Assembly: GCA_003856375.1 (NCBI GenBank)
Contig: CP034120.1
Span: 682,001-746,000 of the forward strand
Source of the DNA: Glaciecola amylolytica
Lineage (GTDB): Bacteria > Bacteroidota > Bacteroidia > Flavobacteriales_D > Crocinitomicaceae
Reading direction: 5' to 3'
DNA length: 64,000 nucleotides
The position numbers and the translations under genes are program-made. This document shows positions 1-8,460 of this stretch, piece by piece; within the stretch, counting starts at the first letter, position 1, and each line of letters begins with the position of its first letter. The notes under the pieces were generated by a model. That model worked only from the letters and a program-made list of their open reading frames with translations. It did no database searches and was not told where the DNA came from.

Positions 1-937
1 CATCGTTGTAATTCCCTTCTTTTTTCTCTCCCACAAATTTCCGGAGTTCTTCCGAAAGCCATCTGCAATACAATTCGGCGCCTTCTCGTGAAACATTGAC
101 TACCGGAAATTCATTGTATGCTTTATGAGAAAAGTAATGTTCTGAAAAAGGGCTTAATTCCCCATTGTTTAGACTATTCCATTGTGCCTGATCCGGTTTT
201 GCTTTCAGGAATTCAGCTTTTCGGTCCTGGATTAACAAATCGAAGAGGAAAGTACGATATTCAAAGTTCGTCACTTCCGTTGTTCCCATGTAAAATGCCT
301 GAGCAGAAACCATTTTTCCGTTGTAATCGAAACTTCCGCTGGGAATGTAAGCATAGTCATCCTTGTCGTGCTTTTGAAGCGCTTTCAGCATACTTCTCTT
401 CTTTTTCTTCGTAAGGGAAATTTCTGCTTCGGTCAGCTTCGGAAATTGATAGGGTTCTTCAAAAGCGGGCCTGTAGACCTTTTGGTGATCTTTCTGCGGT
501 GTCTGAAATGCGATTTTCGGATTGGTTTCATTAAAATCTTCATTCTGCCCCGGCTCTGCCTCTGAGTTTTCCGACACTTGTTCTTGAAACGGTTTGTTTT
601 GCTGTTCGTGATTGAGTGAAACAGAAGCTGTACGTTGCTTTGGGTTTGCTTGTGCTTTATTGGTAAGAGGTGTTTTTCGATCTGCTTTTTCGATATCCGG
701 ATTTTTGGTCTCGTTTTTCGAAGCTGCTAAAATAAAAAGTATTGAAAGGGCTAAAGTTCCTACAGTTGTCATCATGATCATCCATTTTTTAGTGAATACT
801 TGCTTTTTAGGAAACTGATTCACCTCAGGAGTATGGATGGATTCGATAAAACGCTCTTTGGTCTGTCCGAACGATTGTACCGTTTGGTCTTCTTTGGCCA
901 GTTGGAAGAGTTGTTCCAGTTGTTGTTGCTTATCCAT
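1..937 (-). CDS. Membrane protein with SUMF1-like domain, partial (N-terminal ~312 residues)
   Basis: This reading frame begins at the ATG complementary to 935-937 and runs off the left edge. The first ~50 residues are hydrophilic and probably cytoplasmic. One membrane segment follows at about residues 52-73, then a charged, Asn/Gln-rich linker. From about residue 195 the sequence (YIPSGSF, MGTTEVTNFEYRTFL, FPVVNVSREGAELYCRWLS) looks like a formylglycine-generating-enzyme/SUMF1 fold, as in the gliding proteins GldK and GldJ. The start overlaps the stop of the upstream sigma-factor gene by 8 bases, so the two are probably translationally coupled. By position it could be the membrane partner of the sigma factor, but I see no classical anti-sigma motif; that role is inference. 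The end of the domain lies outside the window. Confidence 0.8.
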   Translation of the reverse strand, partial: MDKQQQLEQLFQLAKEDQTVQSFGQTKERFIESIHTPEVNQFPKKQVFTKKWMIMMTTVGTLALSILFILAASKNETKNPDIEKADRKTPLTNKAQANPKQRTASVSLNHEQQNKPFQEQVSENSEAEPGQNEDFNETNPKIAFQTPQKDHQKVYRPAFEEPYQFPKLTEAEISLTKKKKRSMLKALQKHDKDDYAYIPSGSFDYNGKMVSAQAFYMGTTEVTNFEYRTFLFDLLIQDRKAEFLKAKPDQAQWNSLNNGELSPFSEHYFSHKAYNEFPVVNVSREGAELYCRWLSEELRKFVGEKKEGNYND

Positions 938-1451
938 GGCTTGCTGCTGTTTTTAAAGAAGATTCATAGGTGAGAATACCCATGAGTTTTTCACGGCCTC
1001 TTTTCAGACGTTGTTTCACGGCCGATTCGGAAGCATTTTGAATCACGGTAATCTCCTGAATACTGAAACCGGTAATCTCGAACAGAATGATACATTCCCG
1101 CTGTTCTTCGGAAAGTTGTGCCAAAGCTTCGTAGAGATAGTGAATATCTGCATGAGCCTGTGGATTGGCATTCCGATCCCAAATGTCTAAATGAGAATTT
1201 CCTTCCGGAATCCGGTTTTCGCGCTTCTTTTGGTGATAATTTCCTAAAACACGCACACAAATGCTAAACAAAAAAGAAAGAAAAGCTTCTTTGGATCTCA
1301 ATGAATCGAACTTTTCGTAGGCCACTACAAGGCTGTCGTTCATCAAATCCCTGAAATCCATTTCGCCGTAAACCCGCGCTCTGCAGAAGCGCTCGAACCG
1401 TTCATGAACCGGCTCGTAGAGTGTGAGAAATGCTTCTTGTTTTTCCTTCAT
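930..1451 (-). CDS. RNA polymerase sigma-70 family (ECF-type) factor
   Basis: The product is a 173-residue protein of typical ECF sigma length. A region-2-like segment (DFRDLMNDSLVVAYEKFDSL) is followed by a region-4 helix-turn-helix in which LSEEQRECIILFEI, IQEITVIQNASESAVKQRL and RGREKL are recognisable. It would direct RNA polymerase to a small set of promoters. The gene overlaps the downstream SUMF1-domain membrane protein by 8 bases in one operon, the usual arrangement for an ECF factor and its membrane regulator. Upstream, at 1464-1486, a short inverted repeat (ACATAC, 11 bases, GTATGT) lies just before the start and could be a regulatory site. The regulon cannot be inferred. Confidence 0.88.
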   Translation of the reverse strand: MKEKQEAFLTLYEPVHERFERFCRARVYGEMDFRDLMNDSLVVAYEKFDSLRSKEAFLSFLFSICVRVLGNYHQKKRENRIPEGNSHLDIWDRNANPQAHADIHYLYEALAQLSEEQRECIILFEITGFSIQEITVIQNASESAVKQRLKRGREKLMGILTYESSLKTAASHG

Positions 1452-1512
1452 TCCTGTTAAATCACATACGTGTTACAACTGTATGTTTGACAAAAGTGAA
1501 AAAAGTTACATT

Positions 1513-1554
1513 AAAACCAGTAAGGGCGAAAAATTTTTCGCCCTTACTGGTTTT
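1513..1554 (-). terminator. Perfect 21-bp-arm hairpin terminator
   Basis: This is a perfect inverted repeat centred at 1533.5: AAAACCAG...CTGGTTTT outside, with a core of GGGCGAAAAA/TTTTTCGCCC. It lies downstream of the von Willebrand A gene and upstream of the sigma-factor gene, both on the minus strand, and ends in a T-run when read on that strand. It fits an intrinsic terminator. The 20-base core is also found in the hairpin after tig at 59232-59271. Confidence 0.8.
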
Positions 1555-1576
1555 CTATTGAAAGAATAGCCTTGAT

Positions 1577-3472
1577 TTAACTGTTTCTCTGCAGAACCAC
1601 TTTCCCGCTTAGCCAATGGTTATTTTCATCCAGATAGCGAATCAGATAGATTCCGGTAGTGTAATTTGATAAATCAACCTGAATGCGTTCATCTTTTTTC
1701 AATTTCGGGAGTACTTGCAGCAATTTTCCGCTTAGATCGGTGATGTAAAGTTCTTTGATATCTGTATTCGGAAGAATATGAATAATTCCGTTTGTCGGAT
1801 TCGGGTAATAACTCCAGGTAATTTCAAGATTCTTTGGTTTGACGGAATCTGTTGAATCTGCCGGATGAGTAGAAACAATCGAATCCGGAATATTCAAAGC
1901 CAGATCAGGAATGTTTTGCTGGCAATCCGGCATGTAGGTATAACTTTTCACGATCCGAACCATGATGGTATTCAGTGTTTCCACTTCATAGGAATCTGTC
2001 GATGGTTTGATGTGGCTGTTTCCGATTCCGCTGTGATCCGTCAGGAAAGTATAAGTTCCGTTTGTTCCCAAGGCCAAAGCACGCATGAGGTATTCCGTAC
2101 TTTTATTGATTCCGCTGGCTCCGATCGGCACAATGCGGATTCCTTTTTCGGCTGCCTGAAGAATCAAGCGCTGCAAACGCTCATTTACTCCGGTTCCTTC
2201 ATGCGGTGGTGCATCGAGAACGAGGAATAGGATCCGGGCTCTGGCATTTTCGCTCCAGCTCAGATTGTTGATTGCCGAGTCGAGTGCAACATCTGCAGCT
2301 TCCGGATAATCGCCGCCGCCGCCGGCAAATTGCTCATCGATAAAAGCCGATGATTCTGTCAGAATGCGGTTGAAATTCATGCTTTTAGTAACATATGAAT
2401 CCCCTTCATCTCGGTAATAGACATTCGCGAACCGGAAATTCAGTTTGTTACTAATTTGTTTCGACTGGAAAATGATGTCATTCATTTCTGCCTTTAAAAA
2501 GCTGATTTCGTCGCCCATAGAACCAGTTGCGTCTACCACAAAAGCAACGTCTACATTTTCTACTTCCTGACAAGTGATATTTAATTTTTGATGGTTTATT
2601 CCGTTTTCAAAAGCGCTGACGCGGTTGATCGTGGACGTTTTTCCGTTGTAAGAGATTTGAATGGTCAATTTACCGTTTACAATCGGAGTTTCATTTTTCA
2701 CCGTCAGCCAACATTCCGCTTTTCCGGTATTGTCTGTTCTGGTTGTGAAAACAACATCGCGGTTCATGAATAATTGTACGATTGCATCTACGATCGGAAT
2801 GCCGCTTTCAGACTGTAACATCACGGTATATCTTCCTGAAGGTGCTAGCTGCCATGTTTTCTGATAACTCGCCAGTTCTCCTTTCGACAAGTCCTGCCAG
2901 AGTTTCCATTTGGCAAAGTCATTGATTTCTCCTGCTGTCAATAAGCTGGAACTAGCCCTGTCGCTACGACCTCCCCGAATGGTAATATCTCCGTCGGAAG
3001 CTGATCTGACAGCTCCCGGAGTAACAGCAGCTATCCTTGAAACATCTTTTTTATAGAGTTTGCTTTCTGAAACAGAGCGTTTTTCCTTCGAACCGGATAC
3101 AATCATGACTTCTTCCAATTCAAGCCGTTCCCCGCTTTCAGTTCCGGTGCTTACAGTTTTTTTCGCCGTCGGGTCTTCTTTCATTTTGAAGTCTGAAACC
3201 TCATCACCTGTCACTTTAATTTCTTTGGTAATAGGAGTGAAGCCGGCATAATTCATCACGCAGACATACGTTCCCGTATCCAATGCCACGGCGAAATTCC
3301 CGAGTTTATCCGTCAGTACGGACGCAACGAGTTTATCGCCTTTGTAAATATCGACGTTTCCATAGCGCAAAGCAGAACCGCTTGCTTCGGTGTTCATGTT
3401 TCCTGAAATAGATTGTGCAAAAACAGCACTTGTTCCCAGCAGCAGGATAAAAAGTAAGGTAGCGAATCTCAT
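1577..3472 (-). CDS. Secreted von Willebrand A-domain protein with T9SS type A sorting domain
   Basis: A 631-residue exported protein. A signal peptide at residues ~1-19 (ending AVFAQ) precedes a carboxypeptidase-regulatory-like beta domain (about 20-95, with KLGNFAVALDTGTYVCVM). A short stretch around 130-175 (VAAVTPG-like and ITIRGGRSDRASS) resembles the start of a TonB-dependent receptor plug, but no barrel follows. A second beta domain (~200-295) leads to a vWA domain beginning near residue 310, with the MIDAS-type DATGSM motif. The C-terminus (YPNPTNGIIHILP ... TTGIYLIRYLD ... GKVVLQ) is a type A T9SS sorting signal, so surface attachment or secretion is expected. Ligand and role are unknown. 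A strong hairpin lies just downstream. Confidence 0.88.
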   Translation of the reverse strand: MRFATLLFILLLGTSAVFAQSISGNMNTEASGSALRYGNVDIYKGDKLVASVLTDKLGNFAVALDTGTYVCVMNYAGFTPITKEIKVTGDEVSDFKMKEDPTAKKTVSTGTESGERLELEEVMIVSGSKEKRSVSESKLYKKDVSRIAAVTPGAVRSASDGDITIRGGRSDRASSSLLTAGEINDFAKWKLWQDLSKGELASYQKTWQLAPSGRYTVMLQSESGIPIVDAIVQLFMNRDVVFTTRTDNTGKAECWLTVKNETPIVNGKLTIQISYNGKTSTINRVSAFENGINHQKLNITCQEVENVDVAFVVDATGSMGDEISFLKAEMNDIIFQSKQISNKLNFRFANVYYRDEGDSYVTKSMNFNRILTESSAFIDEQFAGGGGDYPEAADVALDSAINNLSWSENARARILFLVLDAPPHEGTGVNERLQRLILQAAEKGIRIVPIGASGINKSTEYLMRALALGTNGTYTFLTDHSGIGNSHIKPSTDSYEVETLNTIMVRIVKSYTYMPDCQQNIPDLALNIPDSIVSTHPADSTDSVKPKNLEITWSYYPNPTNGIIHILPNTDIKELYITDLSGKLLQVLPKLKKDERIQVDLSNYTTGIYLIRYLDENNHWLSGKVVLQRNS

Positions 3473-3573
3473 AACATCCAGTTTAGAATTAATACTCTTT
3501 ACATCTGAGATGCGCTTAGGTTCAAAATTCCATAAATCAAATGTGAATTATGGCTTCTTTCACCCAAACCTTT

Positions 3574-4485
3574 TCAAGGATCAATTTTCTTCTGTTTCGA
3601 ATTCACCAGATAAACTCCGCCTACAATGACAATCATTCCCAAAAACTGGGATACGTGAAACTTTTCGTGATTTAAGAATACTCCAAGCAAAACCGCTACA
3701 ATCGGAATCATGTAGGTAACAGAACTGGCAAACATCGGAGACTTCAAAGCAATGATCTGGTTGAACAACAGCAAAGCCAGACAAGTTCCGAAAACACTCA
3801 GGATACTGATGAAAAACAAGGCTTCATAAGCATGTGAATTCGTTTTCAAAACACTCGTCGTATCCAAACTCAAGGTGACAATCCAGGAAGGAATTGCCAA
3901 AAAAGTGAAGGAAAGTGAAGCTATTTCCAGCGATTTAAACTCACTCAATTTGTATTTGATTGTGTTCAGGCTTGTTCCGTACATCAAGGTTGCCAGTAAA
4001 ATTGCTCCGACATGCAGCATGGAAATTTCCATCGGTTCGTCATTCAGTATTCCGACAAGAATGCAGATTCCGGTGAAAGCTATGAGAAGCCCGACGACTT
4101 GTTTCAAACGGATTTTTTGTTTGAAAATTAAGAACCCGAGTATTAAGGTAAAGAAAGGAGTGAAACTGTTGAGCATTCCCGCCAATCCGGAAGACAGCTT
4201 GGTTTCGGCAAACGTGAAGAGAAATGCAGGAAAGAAGTTTCCGCAGGTTCCGACAATCAATAAGTAAAGTACCTGTTTCCAGTTCGTGATTTTTTTCAGG
4301 TTCATCAAACCGAAAGGGAGCATCACCAAACCTGCAATAGCCATTCTTAAGGCTCCAACCTGTGAATCGGAGAAAATAGCTCCTCCCGACTCATCATACA
4401 TTCCTTTTTTCATCAGAATAAAGGAACTTCCCCAAATAAGTGCTAAAATGACTAAGAAAAACCAGCTTTTGAATTCCTTACTCAT
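3574..4485 (-). CDS. EamA/DMT-family membrane transporter
   Basis: The product is about 303 residues with ten predicted hydrophobic segments arranged as two EamA repeats, the drug/metabolite transporter fold (family knowledge: RhaT/YdcZ-like permeases for metabolites). LIWGSSFILMKKGM in the first segment is a typical EamA signature. I chose the start at MSKEFKSWFF because its ATG overlaps the stop of the upstream small membrane protein as ATGAGTAA; an ATG ten codons upstream is also open. The substrate cannot be read from the sequence. The C-terminus is short and basic. Confidence 0.88.
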   Translation of the reverse strand: MSKEFKSWFFLVILALIWGSSFILMKKGMYDESGGAIFSDSQVGALRMAIAGLVMLPFGLMNLKKITNWKQVLYLLIVGTCGNFFPAFLFTFAETKLSSGLAGMLNSFTPFFTLILGFLIFKQKIRLKQVVGLLIAFTGICILVGILNDEPMEISMLHVGAILLATLMYGTSLNTIKYKLSEFKSLEIASLSFTFLAIPSWIVTLSLDTTSVLKTNSHAYEALFFISILSVFGTCLALLLFNQIIALKSPMFASSVTYMIPIVAVLLGVFLNHEKFHVSQFLGMIVIVGGVYLVNSKQKKIDP

Positions 4486-4819
4486 TGGTTGAAGAATCGA
4501 GGTTTTTGCGGGCATTACTCATTTTGAAGCGAATCGCTACCAAAGCCGGTAAGCCAATATGAATCAATATAAAAAGTACGTAACCAAGTGGTTTCAATTC
4601 ATAGCTGCTTGGAATGATTCCGTTTGAAGAAGCACTACTCAGTCCAAAACCGAAATAATAACTCAACGCAACCTTGGAGTCTAACTGAAAATGTACCAAT
4701 CCTTTATCGTAATGGAAAATTCCGTCATACATCGGAATGGGAACGAAAATGCACAAAATCAATAGAAACAAACCGATTAAAACTCCCAGCAAAAACGGTT
4801 TTTCAGTCAATTTCCTCAT
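4478..4819 (-). CDS. Small membrane protein, unknown
   Basis: The product is 113 residues with hydrophobic segments at about 9-30 and 80-96 separated by a polar loop, so probably two membrane spans. I recognise no family. Its stop overlaps the start of the EamA transporter by 8 bases, which suggests translational coupling and perhaps a shared role, but this is positional inference only. Confidence 0.65.
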   Translation of the reverse strand: MRKLTEKPFLLGVLIGLFLLILCIFVPIPMYDGIFHYDKGLVHFQLDSKVALSYYFGFGLSSASSNGIIPSSYELKPLGYVLFILIHIGLPALVAIRFKMSNARKNLDSSTNE

Positions 4820-4906
4820 GCACTTCTATTTTGGTTCTTAATAATTCTTTTGTAGAGACAAGAGTCAAGATTATTTCTAGTCCTGGGTCTCTTTTAGTCT
4901 ATTTTA

Positions 4907-5572
4907 CTATTTCAAAGCTTTAAATCCTTCTGAAAAGAAAACACGATCGCGGTTAACCCGTTCTTCCATTGCAGTTCTGAATTCATCGTACTTTCCTTCC
5001 GGAATGCAATTAATCGGAAAAAACAGTTGCAAATCTTCAATGTATTCGAAGTAAAGTGTCTGCTGATGCGTTTCAACTCTTCTCAAACCGGAAAAATACA
5101 ACACCCGCACCTCACGATCCGCAACAACGACTGCCTTATGCGTAATTCCTACCCGAAACCACGATTGAGCAATCGCAAGGAAAACCAACTGATCCAGCAC
5201 CATCAATCCATAAACGGCAGCAATCGGCCAGGACTCTTTTGTCAGAAGCCAGGCTGTCATCATCGAAAAAAAAGCAATTACTGCTTCAAGTACTAAGAAC
5301 AAGCGAACCTGTTTCTTTCTTTCAGCTGAAACCGGAGTACTCCAAAGAAAACGCTGAGGCTTTCGGGTCATGAAAACTCCTACCCAGCGATTAGCGGATC
5401 TTCGAATGATTAACAACAACAAAAGCATTGCAACCCCAATAAAGATGTGGAACTTGAAGGGTAAACTCGCTATTGCAATATTGAAAAAGTGAATATCAAA
5501 AGCTACGCAAATGATAAACGCAAAGGCCGGAAAAGAAAAAAATAAGAGTAAAATGTTTATGGAACGATTCAT
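4907..5572 (-). CDS. Membrane protein of unknown function
   Basis: The product is 221 residues. Hydrophobic segments lie at about 5-28, 40-58, 90-112 and 117-137, followed by a soluble C-terminal half of beta character (KAVVVADREVRVLYFSGLRR) that may be a PH-like or YcxB-like domain; that assignment is weak. It starts 5 bases after the stop of the DUF349 gene on the same strand, so the two are probably co-transcribed. No catalytic motif is visible. Confidence 0.65.
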   Translation of the reverse strand: MNRSINILLLFFSFPAFAFIICVAFDIHFFNIAIASLPFKFHIFIGVAMLLLLLIIRRSANRWVGVFMTRKPQRFLWSTPVSAERKKQVRLFLVLEAVIAFFSMMTAWLLTKESWPIAAVYGLMVLDQLVFLAIAQSWFRVGITHKAVVVADREVRVLYFSGLRRVETHQQTLYFEYIEDLQLFFPINCIPEGKYDEFRTAMEERVNRDRVFFSEGFKALK

Positions 5573-5577
5573 CGTGT

Positions 5578-7275
5578 TTACTGGATCATTTTAATCTTTG
5601 CTTTCAACTCTTCTATTTTGCGCTGTGCTGCTGCAATTTTAGATTCTACCTCTTTTTTCAACAAATCCGCTCCTTTTGATTTCGCAAAGAAACCCAGGTT
5701 GTTCTCAAACTGAAGAATGTCTGACTTCAATCGGTTGATTTTATCGTGCAAGTCGTATTTTTCTCTTGCCAAAGCTCTTTCCGAATTCGGATCGCCTTTC
5801 AAGGTATCCAAACGCGCCTGGAACAACATTTTTTCCTGCTCTTCTCCTTCCAGCTTCAATTTCTTGTAGTGGGAATCCAAAGCTTCCTTGTATGCATTGA
5901 AAACACGGTCTTTCTCTTTCATTGGTACATGACCGATTTCATTGAATTCCGTTGCAAATCCTTTCAACAAGGTCAATGCTTCTTTCTTATCTTCCGGAAT
6001 CGTAACCGCTTTGATACGGTCAATCAACTCCATCTTTTTCGTCAGATTCTCTTCAAACTCTTTGTCTTTCGAGCTGAAATGCGTTTGTTTTGATTCGAAG
6101 AAATGGTCACATGCAGCGCGGAATTCCTTCCACAACTTTTGTTCGAAACGCTGACCGGCACTTCCCAGATTTTTCCAATCTTTCTGAATCGTCAAAATCT
6201 GATCTGTGGTCTTTTTCCATTCGGTTGAGTTTTTGATCTCTTCCAGTTTATCGATCAAAGCTTGCTTTTTCGCAGCAACTTCATCAAATTTCCCTCTGAT
6301 CGAATCAAAAAACGATTTCTTTTTAGCAAAGAACTCATCACATGCAGCACGGAATTCTTTCCAAACCTCTTCGTTTTCCTTGCGGGGTCCGAAACCGATT
6401 TTTTTCCATTCTTCCTGCAAAGCCAATAAGGTTGCAGTAGCCGAATCCCAGTCTTTCGAATTGGAAGAGGCAAAATCCTTCACCAAATCGGCTGCTTTTT
6501 TCGCTATTTCCTTCTTCTGCTCCAGATTTGAAGCAAGTTCGGTTCTCTTTTCATCGTAAAAGGCCTGAATACGCGCATAAACTGCACGCACAGCATCCCA
6601 ATAAGAATTTTTCAGGCTTTCCCAAGCTTCATTTCCAACCGGACCTGTTTCGTCCCATTCGTTCTGAAGTGTTTTAATAGCCTGTTCCACATCTTTTACG
6701 TGAGGAGTTGCAGCCAATTCCTGAATCCGGTGGATTACATCCAGTTTCAATTGGTGGTTTCGATGCAAATCATGCTCACGTAATTCGCGGTAGATTTTAA
6801 TATGATAGAAGAATGTCTCCAACAAACGGGAATACTCGGATTGAATATCCTGACGCTTTTCTCTCGGAATATCTCCGACTTCTTTCCAGGCGTCGTGAAT
6901 TTCTTTGTATGCTGTCATTGCAGCACCGATATTCTCTTCCTTTTCAACAACTTCTTTTAGTCTTTCCAACAAAGCTTTCTTGCGGCGTAAATTGGCTTCC
7001 TCAGTTTCTTTCTTTGCTTTCTGCTGACCATTTTTACGATCACGGAACTCGTTATAGAGTTGATAAAACTCATCTCGAATCGGATCGGCAACACGCTCCT
7101 CAACCGGCTCACCTTTTTCCTGAGCTTCGAGTTGTCTTACCTGAAACTGACGATCCTCTTCCAAAACTACGTCTTCAAATTGATTACGCAATTCACTCAC
7201 CTCACGCGCTACTGAAAGCGCATCCTCTTGTTGTACGAGATTTTTTAACGACTCTAATAAACTTGCCTTTTCCAT
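5578..7275 (-). CDS. DUF349 domain-containing protein
   Basis: The product is a 565-residue, highly charged, almost wholly helical protein. Several copies of the DUF349 repeat of about 70 residues are visible, each with a W-K-x-[IL]-G-type element and an F-R-x-A-C-D-x-F-F element, for example EEWKKIGFGPRKENEEVW and EFRAACDEFFAKKKSFF. The C-terminus (~490-565) is a coiled coil. It is probably cytoplasmic, as no signal peptide is present. The family is common in Bacteroidota and its biochemical role is not established. The gene is followed at once by a membrane-protein gene on the same strand. Confidence 0.88.
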   Translation of the reverse strand: MEKASLLESLKNLVQQEDALSVAREVSELRNQFEDVVLEEDRQFQVRQLEAQEKGEPVEERVADPIRDEFYQLYNEFRDRKNGQQKAKKETEEANLRRKKALLERLKEVVEKEENIGAAMTAYKEIHDAWKEVGDIPREKRQDIQSEYSRLLETFFYHIKIYRELREHDLHRNHQLKLDVIHRIQELAATPHVKDVEQAIKTLQNEWDETGPVGNEAWESLKNSYWDAVRAVYARIQAFYDEKRTELASNLEQKKEIAKKAADLVKDFASSNSKDWDSATATLLALQEEWKKIGFGPRKENEEVWKEFRAACDEFFAKKKSFFDSIRGKFDEVAAKKQALIDKLEEIKNSTEWKKTTDQILTIQKDWKNLGSAGQRFEQKLWKEFRAACDHFFESKQTHFSSKDKEFEENLTKKMELIDRIKAVTIPEDKKEALTLLKGFATEFNEIGHVPMKEKDRVFNAYKEALDSHYKKLKLEGEEQEKMLFQARLDTLKGDPNSERALAREKYDLHDKINRLKSDILQFENNLGFFAKSKGADLLKKEVESKIAAAQRKIEELKAKIKMIQ

Positions 7276-7316
7276 GATAAAGCTTTTTAGTGGTTTCTCA
7301 ATTTACAAATAAATAA

Positions 7317-8246
7317 TTAACCAACTACAGTTGACATTTCAAAATTAGTCAGGGAAATAAAACGCTCGATTCGGGCATCAATCTCCTCCTTGGTGATTTC
7401 CAACAAACGCTGTGTTCCGAATTTCTCAACACAAAACGATGCCAAAGCAGATCCTGCAATAATCGCACGTTTCATATTTTCAAAAGACGCATCATCCGTT
7501 GAAGCAATGTATCCGATAAACCCTCCTGCGAAAGTATCTCCGGCTCCTGTAGGGTCGAATACATCCTCCAATGGCAATGCCGGAGCAAAGAATACTTTAT
7601 CGTCCTGAAACAACAAAGCTCCGTGTTCTCCTTTTTTAATAATCAATGTTTTTGGTCCCATATCGCGAATCACACGACTTGCTTTCACCAATGAATATTC
7701 TCCTGAAAGTTGACGTGCTTCTTCATCATTGATGATCAAAACATCGATCAATTTCAACGTTTGCTTCAAATCATCCAATGCGATATCCATCCAGAAATTC
7801 ATGGTATCCATCGCGATCAATTTAGGTCTTGTTGTCAAACGCTCAATAACCTGGCGCTGTACTTGCGGACTCAAATTCCCCAACATCAAATATTCAGCTC
7901 CCTGATAAGATTCAGGAATAACCGGATCGAAATCACCCAACACGTTTAACTCTGTTACCAAAGTATCTCTGGAGTTCATATCGTTGTGATAACGACCAGA
8001 CCAAAAGAAGGTTTTTTCTCCTTTTTTGATTTGCAATCCTTCAAGAGCAACTCCTTTGGAAGCCAAAAGATCCAAGGTTTCCTGCGGGAAATCTTCTCCA
8101 ACCACCGAAACAATTCGTTGGTCCTTTATAAAGTTTGATGCAGACAGTGCAATAAACGTTCCTGCTCCACCTACAATTTTATCTGTTTTTCCGAATGGTG
8201 TTTCAATAGCATCAAAAGCCACACTACCAACTGTCAATAGACTCAT
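7317..8246 (-). CDS. PfkB-family carbohydrate/nucleoside kinase
   Basis: The product is 309 residues with a ribokinase/PfkB fold. The N-terminal glycine-rich GGAGTFIALSASNF motif and the C-terminal signature DPTGAGDTFAGGF are both present; D237 in GAGD is the expected catalytic base. The enzyme would phosphorylate a sugar or nucleoside with ATP in the cytoplasm. The substrate cannot be decided from sequence alone. It is the most upstream gene of the minus-strand block and diverges from the VWD-protein gene across about 210 bases of AT-rich DNA. Confidence 0.88.
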   Translation of the reverse strand: MSLLTVGSVAFDAIETPFGKTDKIVGGAGTFIALSASNFIKDQRIVSVVGEDFPQETLDLLASKGVALEGLQIKKGEKTFFWSGRYHNDMNSRDTLVTELNVLGDFDPVIPESYQGAEYLMLGNLSPQVQRQVIERLTTRPKLIAMDTMNFWMDIALDDLKQTLKLIDVLIINDEEARQLSGEYSLVKASRVIRDMGPKTLIIKKGEHGALLFQDDKVFFAPALPLEDVFDPTGAGDTFAGGFIGYIASTDDASFENMKRAIIAGSALASFCVEKFGTQRLLEITKEEIDARIERFISLTNFEMSTVVG

Positions 8247-8460
8247 TTTCTCAATTTATTTGGGCAAATGTACACAATAATTTAGGTTTAAGTTGCTCGT
8301 TATCCATTAACTATTTATGAGAAATAACTCTTCATCGAATTCATTTGTTTTAAAATTCAATATCTAAATCGATTATTTTGTTTTTATTTTAACATTTTTT
8401 AATTCTTTGATTTTTCGGTACATTTATTGTGTTGTAGCTTTTCGAATTAAACCAACGGTT

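Noticed and set aside
118-414. 98-codon plus-strand frame at the left edge
   Set aside because: It is antisense to the SUMF1-domain gene, whose motifs are clear in the minus-strand translation.
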